Below are positions 1 to 5,451 of a DNA stretch of 5,451 bases, piece by piece. Location of the stretch: positions 1 through 5,451 of the forward strand of contig CAAFWA010000109.1 of the NCBI GenBank assembly GCA_900766635.1, written 5' to 3'. The position numbers and the translations under genes are program-made. The DNA is from an uncultured Acinetobacter sp. Lineage in GTDB: Bacteria; Pseudomonadota; Gammaproteobacteria; Pseudomonadales; Moraxellaceae. Under the pieces are notes generated by a model. That model had not been told where the DNA came from. It was given only the letters and a program-made list of their open reading frames with translations, and searched no databases. The first letter of the stretch is position 1, and each line of letters starts with the position of its first letter.

Positions 1-891
1 TCATTCTTCGCACGTGCCGAAATTAAGGACGTGATGAGTTATTTGCGTTTAATTATTAATCCTGAGGATGACAGCGCCTTTTTACGGATTATCAATACGC
101 CAAAACGTGCTATTGGCCCTGTGACTTTAGAAAAATTGGGATTATTTGCGCAAGAAACCCAACAGTCTTTATTGGCAGCATCAGGCGATCAGCGTTTGAG
201 TTTATCGTTACCGAAAAAAGCGACCACACAGCTGCTTGAGTTTTATGAATTTTTAGATGGTTTTACTCGTCATTTGCTTGAAGATGATGAACCTGTGCCG
301 ATTATTCGTCAAATGATGAATGAAGCCGGTTATATCGATTACATCAAAGAGCAAGCGGCAACCCCTGCACAAGAGAAAACCAAGCTCGATAATATCGAAG
401 TGCTCTATAGCAGTATTCAAAGCTTAATTAATCGTGCTGATGATGTAGATGAAAAAAACATTGAAAGCGTGATTCGTAAAATGGTGCTCCTCGATATGCT
501 TGAGCAGCAACAAGAAGAGCAAGACACCGATAAAGTCAACTTAATGACCTTACATGCTGCCAAAGGTCTTGAGTTTCCTTATGTGTATATGATTGGTTTG
601 GAAGAAGAAATTCTGCCACATAAGAATTCGATTGCCGCAGATACCGTTGAAGAAGAACGTCGCTTAATGTATGTGGGGATTACTCGTGCACGTCAGGGTT
701 TGACCATGACCTTAGCCGAACAGCGTAAAGCAGGGGGGCAAATGAAACAAATGACCCCAAGTCGTTTCTTAGACGAATTACCGCAAGATGATTTAGATTG
801 GCTAGGTCGTAAGAAAAAGGCCAGCAATGTTGATCCAAAGTTACAAGCCCAACATTATTTAGAAAATTTACGTGCGCTACTTAAGCGCTAA
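1..891 (+). CDS. rep: ATP-dependent DNA helicase Rep, C-terminal part (5' end outside window)
   Basis: UvrD/Rep-family superfamily 1A 3'-5' DNA helicase, which helps replication forks pass protein blocks and restart. The reading frame is open from base 1, and its first residues ([10 protein letters not shown]) already match the interior of Rep, so the ATG near base 34 is internal and not the start. The 296 visible residues cover the 2B subdomain (roughly residues 1-150) and then the end of 2A. Motif V is seen as [10 protein letters not shown] (residues 183-192). Motif VI is [15 protein letters not shown] (217-231) and carries the ATP-contacting arginine. The C-terminus [15 protein letters not shown] is typical of Rep rather than UvrD. 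E. coli Rep is about 670 residues, so the Walker A/B motifs and over half the protein lie upstream. No frameshift or missing motif is seen in this part. dut follows after 22 bases with no terminator, suggesting one transcript. Confidence 0.95.
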   Translation, partial: SFFARAEIKDVMSYLRLIINPEDDSAFLRIINTPKRAIGPVTLEKLGLFAQETQQSLLAASGDQRLSLSLPKKATTQLLEFYEFLDGFTRHLLEDDEPVPIIRQMMNEAGYIDYIKEQAATPAQEKTKLDNIEVLYSSIQSLINRADDVDEKNIESVIRKMVLLDMLEQQQEEQDTDKVNLMTLHAAKGLEFPYVYMIGLEEEILPHKNSIAADTVEEERRLMYVGITRARQGLTMTLAEQRKAGGQMKQMTPSRFLDELPQDDLDWLGRKKKASNVDPKLQAQHYLENLRALLKR

Positions 892-903
892 ATTAAATCG
901 CTC

Positions 904-908
904 AGGAA
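904..908 (+). promoter_or_regulatory. Ribosome binding site of dut
   Basis: AGGAA lies 5 bases before the ATG at 914 and fixes that codon as the dut start. An in-frame GTG at 872 would overlap the end of rep and lacks both a ribosome site and family similarity. Confidence 0.7.
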
Positions 909-913
909 TTTAC

Positions 914-1366
914 ATGAAAGTTCAAGTTAAAGTATTAGACTCACGTTTAGGTAAAGAGTGGCCAATGCCAAGCTATGCCACGCAAGGTTCAGCAGGTCTC
1001 GATCTACGTGCATGTGTAGACAACACCACTGTGATTGAACCAGGGCAAACGGTTTTAGTCAAAACTGGTTTGTCGATTTACATTGAAGATGTGAATTTTG
1101 CTGGTTTAATCTTGCCACGTTCAGGTTTAGGACATAAGCATGGAATTGTGCTAGGTAACTTAGTTGGCTTAATTGACTCTGATTATCAAGGCGAATTGAT
1201 GGTGTCGGTATGGAACCGTAGTCAAACGGCGTTTAGTCTAGAACCAGGTGAACGTTTAGCACAATACGTGCTTGTGCCTGTTGTACAAGCTGAGTTTGAA
1301 ATGGTCGATGAATTTGTTGCCACTGAGCGTGGTGTAGGTGGTTTTGGCCATACAGGAAAAAATTAA
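914..1366 (+). CDS. dut: Deoxyuridine 5'-triphosphate nucleotidohydrolase (dUTPase)
   Basis: Hydrolyses dUTP to dUMP and pyrophosphate. This keeps uracil out of DNA and supplies dUMP for thymidylate synthesis; the family is a cytosolic homotrimer. The protein is 150 residues, almost the same as E. coli Dut (151), and all five trimeric-dUTPase motifs are present in order: GSAGLDLRA (25-33), [11 protein letters not shown] (68-78), [11 protein letters not shown] (85-95, with the catalytic Asp90), GERLAQ (112-117) and the flexible C-terminal [10 protein letters not shown] (139-148), which closes over the substrate. The start at 914 is chosen for its AGGAA site and because the N-terminus then begins like the family (MKVQVKVLD). 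It probably shares a transcript with rep upstream and is separated from algC by a terminator. Nothing is truncated or unusual. Confidence 0.97.
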   Translation: MKVQVKVLDSRLGKEWPMPSYATQGSAGLDLRACVDNTTVIEPGQTVLVKTGLSIYIEDVNFAGLILPRSGLGHKHGIVLGNLVGLIDSDYQGELMVSVWNRSQTAFSLEPGERLAQYVLVPVVQAEFEMVDEFVATERGVGGFGHTGKN

Positions 1367-1378
1367 GTCTTTGTAACA

Positions 1379-1413
1379 GATGAAGCTCATTATGTTGAGC
1401 TTCATCGTTTTTT
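1379..1413 (+). terminator. Intrinsic terminator after dut
   Basis: Perfect 11-bp stem: GATGAAGCTCA (1379-1389) pairs with TGAGCTTCATC (1396-1406) around a 6-base loop. One base later come six Ts (1408-1413). The stem begins 12 bases after the dut stop. There is no matching T run on the other strand, so it acts in the + direction only and ends the rep-dut transcript. Confidence 0.9.
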
Positions 1414-1415
1414 CA

Positions 1416-1444
1416 TTGAAAAATTCACATAAATAGATTACAAG
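1416..1444 (+). promoter_or_regulatory. Candidate sigma-70 promoter for algC-argB
   Basis: TTGAAA (1416-1421, 5 of 6 matches to the -35 consensus), a 17-base spacer and TACAAG (1439-1444, 4 of 6 to the -10). It lies just after the dut terminator, where a new promoter is needed, and would give a leader of about 108 bases before algC. A weaker alternative is TTGTCC (1456-1461) with GATAAC (1479-1484), also 17 bases apart. Neither has experimental support. Confidence 0.3.
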
Positions 1445-1511
1445 CTAAGCGACGGTTGTCCGTATCCCAAAAATAAAGATAACCGCATCCATCTCTTTAC
1501 GCTTAAAAATC

Positions 1512-1532
1512 AAGTGACACCTTGTGTGACTT
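1512..1532. repeat. Short dyad upstream of algC
   Basis: AAGTGACAC (1512-1520) and GTGTGACTT (1524-1532) form an inverted repeat with 8 of 9 positions paired around CTT. It ends 26 bases before the algC start. GTGAC also occurs twice in direct orientation, at 1514 and 1526. It could be an operator or a leader hairpin, or it could be chance. Confidence 0.4.
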
Positions 1533-1558
1533 AGATGAATGATTAAAAAACGCTATTT

Positions 1559-3902
<2,344 letters not shown>

Positions 3903-3907
3903 GCATC

Positions 3908-3932
3908 AAGCCTCCAATATGGAGGCTTTTTT
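3908..3932 (+). terminator. Intrinsic terminator after argB
   Basis: AAGCCTCC (3908-3915) pairs perfectly with GGAGGCTT (3921-3928) around AATAT. The T run 3927-3932 overlaps the end of the stem. It starts 6 bases after the argB stop and closes the algC-argB unit. Confidence 0.92.
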
Positions 3933-3969
3933 ATGGTCACTTCTGCTGTGCTAACAAATTGATCTTGAT

Positions 3970-3998
3970 TTGAAAAGCCTATTTAACTCATGCACAAT
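3970..3998 (+). promoter_or_regulatory. Candidate sigma-70 promoter for the amidotransferase gene
   Basis: TTGAAA (3970-3975, 5 of 6) and CACAAT (3993-3998, 4 of 6) are exactly 17 bases apart. They lie between the argB terminator and the next gene, giving a leader of about 25 bases. The position and spacing are good; the -10 box is only fair. Confidence 0.4.
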
Positions 3999-4029
3999 AA
4001 GCCATCGTCTATGCCCATGAGAAAGAATT

Positions 4030-4878
4030 ATGTGTCAACTGTTAGGAATGAACTGCGCCACCCCAACGGATATTACTTTCTCATTTCGTGGCTTTTCACA
4101 ACGTGCAGGGATTACCTCAGATCATTGTGATGGTTTTGGCATTGCATTTTTCGAAGATAAAGCCTGTCGTTTGTTTGTTGATAATCAATCGGCGGTTGAA
4201 TCGCCAATTGCAGAATTAATTCGTAATTATCCGATTAAATCGCGCAATGTGATTGCCCATATTCGTAAAGCGACACAAGGCAAAATCAATTTAGAAAATT
4301 CGCACCCTTTTAGCCGTGAACTTTGGGGCAGACAATGGATTTTTGCCCATAATGGCGATTTACATGATTTTGATCCACCATTAAGTGGGCGTTTTACCCC
4401 TGTTGGCAATACCGACAGTGAACGGGCTTTTTGTTACTTGTTAGATCAGTTGGTGCAACGCTTTGGCTACCACGAACCTGCTTTAGCACAAATATTTGAT
4501 TTACTTGTTGAAATTTCACCTAGCATTGCCGAGCATGGCACATTTAACTTTTGTCTCTCCAATGGTCAGGCTTTATTTGCCTATAACATTACCAAATTGC
4601 ATTGGTTAGTGCGTGAATATCCGTTTAAACCTGCGCAATTAATTGATCTTGATGTTGAAGTTGATTTTAGCCAAGTCACCACCCCTGAGGATCGTGTGGC
4701 CGTCATTACCACAGAGCCTTTAACTCAAAATGAGACATGGTGTGCATTTAAACCAGGGGAGATGATTTTATTCAAAGATGGTCAACCCATTCAAAACAAA
4801 ATCACATTTATTGAGCGTTTAGAGCGAGAGCGCATAAATCCAAGCTTAAAACGTATCACTAAAGCAGATCAATATTAA
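4030..4878 (+). CDS. yafJ: Class II glutamine amidotransferase, YafJ family
   Basis: N-terminal-nucleophile (Ntn) glutamine amidotransferase domain of the YafJ/GATase_4 type, expected to release ammonia from glutamine; the acceptor substrate of this family is not established. Cys2 directly follows the start Met and would be the nucleophile after Met removal, which fixes the start at 4030 (MCQLLGMN). Other family marks are DGFGIAFF (34-41), AHIRKAT (76-82), NSHPF (90-94), AHNGDL (106-111, with the conserved Asn-Gly) and GNTDSERAF (126-134). There is no second synthase or sugar-isomerase domain, so it is not GlmS, PurF or AsnB. It has 282 residues. E. coli YafJ, as I recall it, is about 255, and the excess is a charged C-terminal tail from about residue 255. 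A weak purine-rich site (GAGAAAG, 4019-4025) precedes the ATG. It stands alone, with a terminator before it and a large A+T-rich gap after it. Confidence 0.9.
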   Translation: MCQLLGMNCATPTDITFSFRGFSQRAGITSDHCDGFGIAFFEDKACRLFVDNQSAVESPIAELIRNYPIKSRNVIAHIRKATQGKINLENSHPFSRELWGRQWIFAHNGDLHDFDPPLSGRFTPVGNTDSERAFCYLLDQLVQRFGYHEPALAQIFDLLVEISPSIAEHGTFNFCLSNGQALFAYNITKLHWLVREYPFKPAQLIDLDVEVDFSQVTTPEDRVAVITTEPLTQNETWCAFKPGEMILFKDGQPIQNKITFIERLERERINPSLKRITKADQY

Positions 4879-4886
4879 TTCATGCG

Positions 4887-4919
4887 ATCAAGTTGGTATT
4901 TTAATAATATCAACTTGAT
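4887..4919 (+). terminator. Possible weak terminator hairpin after the amidotransferase gene
   Basis: The arms 4887-4900 (ATCAAGTTGGTATT) and 4906-4919 (AATATCAACTTGAT) form a 14-bp stem with one G-U pair and a 5-base loop. It starts 9 bases after the stop codon, the right place for a terminator. However, it is followed by mixed A and T (ATTATTAAAAT) and not a T run, so efficiency is doubtful. It shares its right arm with a second palindrome. Confidence 0.4.
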
Positions 4920-4931
4920 ATTATTAAAATA
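4897..4931. repeat. Perfect 17-bp A+T-rich palindrome
   Basis: TATTTTAATAATATCAA (4897-4913) and its exact reverse complement (4915-4931) flank a single C at 4914. In RNA it could fold only as an alternative to the 4887-4919 hairpin, because the two share 4906-4919. As DNA it could be a protein site or a cruciform. Confidence 0.85.
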
Positions 4932-4977
4932 AAATAAAGATAGTGTTAAATTAAAATTGGTTAAAAAATATCTGACT

Positions 4978-5084
4978 TTTTTAGTCGTATTAAAATAATT
5001 TTTTTATATAAATCAATTAAATATTAAAATAAACCTCCTTTTTTTATAATTCCTAGTAAATCAGTTTATTTTTATTCGTATTAA
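4978..5084 (+). repeat. Direct repeat pair in the hemerythrin upstream region
   Basis: Copies at 4978-4993 and 5069-5084 match at 15 of 16 bases (TTTTTA, then G or T, then TCGTATTAA), 91 bases apart. The span between them is almost pure A+T; 4921-5040 has only 16 G or C in 120 bases. No coding sequence was found in 4879-5135. Confidence 0.55.
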
Positions 5085-5111
5085 TTCCATATATGATCAA
5101 TTTTAACGAAT
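5074..5111 (+). promoter_or_regulatory. Candidate promoter -10 and operator-like dyad of the hemerythrin gene
   Basis: TATGAT (5092-5097, 5 of 6 to the -10 consensus) lies about 40 bases before the hemerythrin ATG; the -35 position is poor (TTTTTA, 5069-5074). ATTCGTATTAATT (5074-5086) and AATTTTAACGAAT (5099-5111) pair at 10 of 13 positions around it, as an operator would. A perfect TATAAT at 5045-5050 is an alternative -10, also without a good -35. Confidence 0.3.
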
Positions 5112-5135
5112 TTGGGGATACCGATAGGTAGTCGT

Positions 5136-5451
5136 ATGAAAATGAGATGGATTCCAGAATATAATACTGGCATTGATGTGATTGACGAACAACACCGCCG
5201 CATTCTCGACTACATTAACGAGATTGACAGCATTGGTGCAAATACAGATCGTGTACGTATTCGTTCAATTTTAAATAATATTATTGACTACACTCAGTCA
5301 CATTTTACTTTTGAAGAATCTTTACAAGAAGAAGCAGGTTATAAATATCGTGTGCCACATAAACGTGTGCATGATTTATTTATTAAAAAGATTGAGAATT
5401 ACCGTGATCGTTATGAGCAAGGTGAAGCAATTGAATCTGAACTGCATGAGA
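5136..5451 (+). CDS. Bacteriohemerythrin, N-terminal part (3' end outside window)
   Basis: Small cytosolic oxygen-binding protein with a non-haem di-iron centre in a four-helix bundle. Family roles include oxygen storage, delivery or sensing, and the role here is not known. From the ATG at 5136, 105 codons are visible, running off the window. The N-terminus MKMRWIPEYNTGIDVIDEQH is the standard start of the family (Trp5, then the G-x-x-x-IDEQH motif). Iron ligands seen are His20, His56 and Glu60 (HFTFEE), and His75 and His79 (HKRVH). The last His and Asp, expected near the C-terminus, lie beyond the window. The family is about 130-150 residues long. No sensor or chemoreceptor domain is fused at the N-terminus, so it is the stand-alone form unless a domain follows. 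The ribosome site is modest (AGGT, 5126-5129). The gene is monocistronic on its 5' side, behind a very A+T-rich gap. Confidence 0.9.
   Translation, partial: MKMRWIPEYNTGIDVIDEQHRRILDYINEIDSIGANTDRVRIRSILNNIIDYTQSHFTFEESLQEEAGYKYRVPHKRVHDLFIKKIENYRDRYEQGEAIESELHE

Noticed and set aside
31..36. GTG/ATG near the left edge as a gene start
   Set aside because: The frame is open to base 1 and the residues before it already match Rep, so this is the interior of a gene cut by the window edge.
872..913. N-terminally extended dut start at GTG 872
   Set aside because: It would overlap the end of rep, adds 14 residues absent from the family and lacks a ribosome site. The ATG at 914 has AGGAA at good spacing.
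4227..4409. 60-codon open frame on the - strand inside the amidotransferase gene
   Set aside because: It is antisense to the catalytic core of a conserved gene, with no independent support.
4974..4986. GACT-T5-AGTC mini-hairpin as a terminator
   Set aside because: Only four firm base pairs, and the nearest T run is about 13 bases beyond the stem. This is expected by chance in such A+T-rich sequence.
5119..5130. TACC-GATA-GGTA hairpin covering the hemerythrin ribosome site
   Set aside because: A four-pair stem is too weak to claim translational control from sequence alone.
4879..5135. Riboswitch, small RNA or Xer/dif-type recombination site in the last intergenic gap
   Set aside because: No known aptamer core, and no 11-6-11 Xer-like arm pattern could be recognised. 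Only the palindromes and repeats reported separately stand out.

Overview
The window reads as an ordinary chromosomal housekeeping segment of a gammaproteobacterium, most likely Acinetobacter or a close Moraxellaceae relative. The A+T-leaning codon use, the protein sequences and the gene order rep–dut–algC–argB all point that way. The genus call rests on recognition and was not tested by a search. All six genes are on the + strand. There is no sign of a mobile element, CRISPR array, tRNA, rRNA or prophage.

Layout. Bases 1-891 encode the C-terminal part of the Rep DNA helicase, whose 5' end lies off the window. After 22 bases comes dut (914-1366, dUTPase), closed by a strong intrinsic terminator (1379-1413). 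A 192-base gap holds a candidate promoter and a small dyad ahead of algC (1559-2980, phosphomannomutase/phosphoglucomutase). Only 10 bases later, with a Shine-Dalgarno that touches the algC stop codon, argB begins (2991-3902, N-acetylglutamate kinase). It is closed by a second clean terminator (3908-3932). A promoter candidate then precedes a YafJ-type class II glutamine amidotransferase (4030-4878). A very A+T-rich 257-base gap follows, with overlapping inverted repeats and a direct repeat. The window ends inside a bacteriohemerythrin gene (5136 onward).

How the genes relate. rep and dut are probably co-transcribed; both serve DNA replication and nucleotide-pool hygiene. algC and argB form a tight two-gene unit joining sugar-phosphate supply for envelope polysaccharide to arginine biosynthesis. 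The adjacency dut–algC–argB is also known in Pseudomonas, so this is old synteny rather than a recent assembly. The amidotransferase and hemerythrin genes look like separate transcription units.

I found no convincing undescribed system. The most interesting material is non-coding: the nested palindromes after the amidotransferase gene, and the repeats ahead of the hemerythrin gene.
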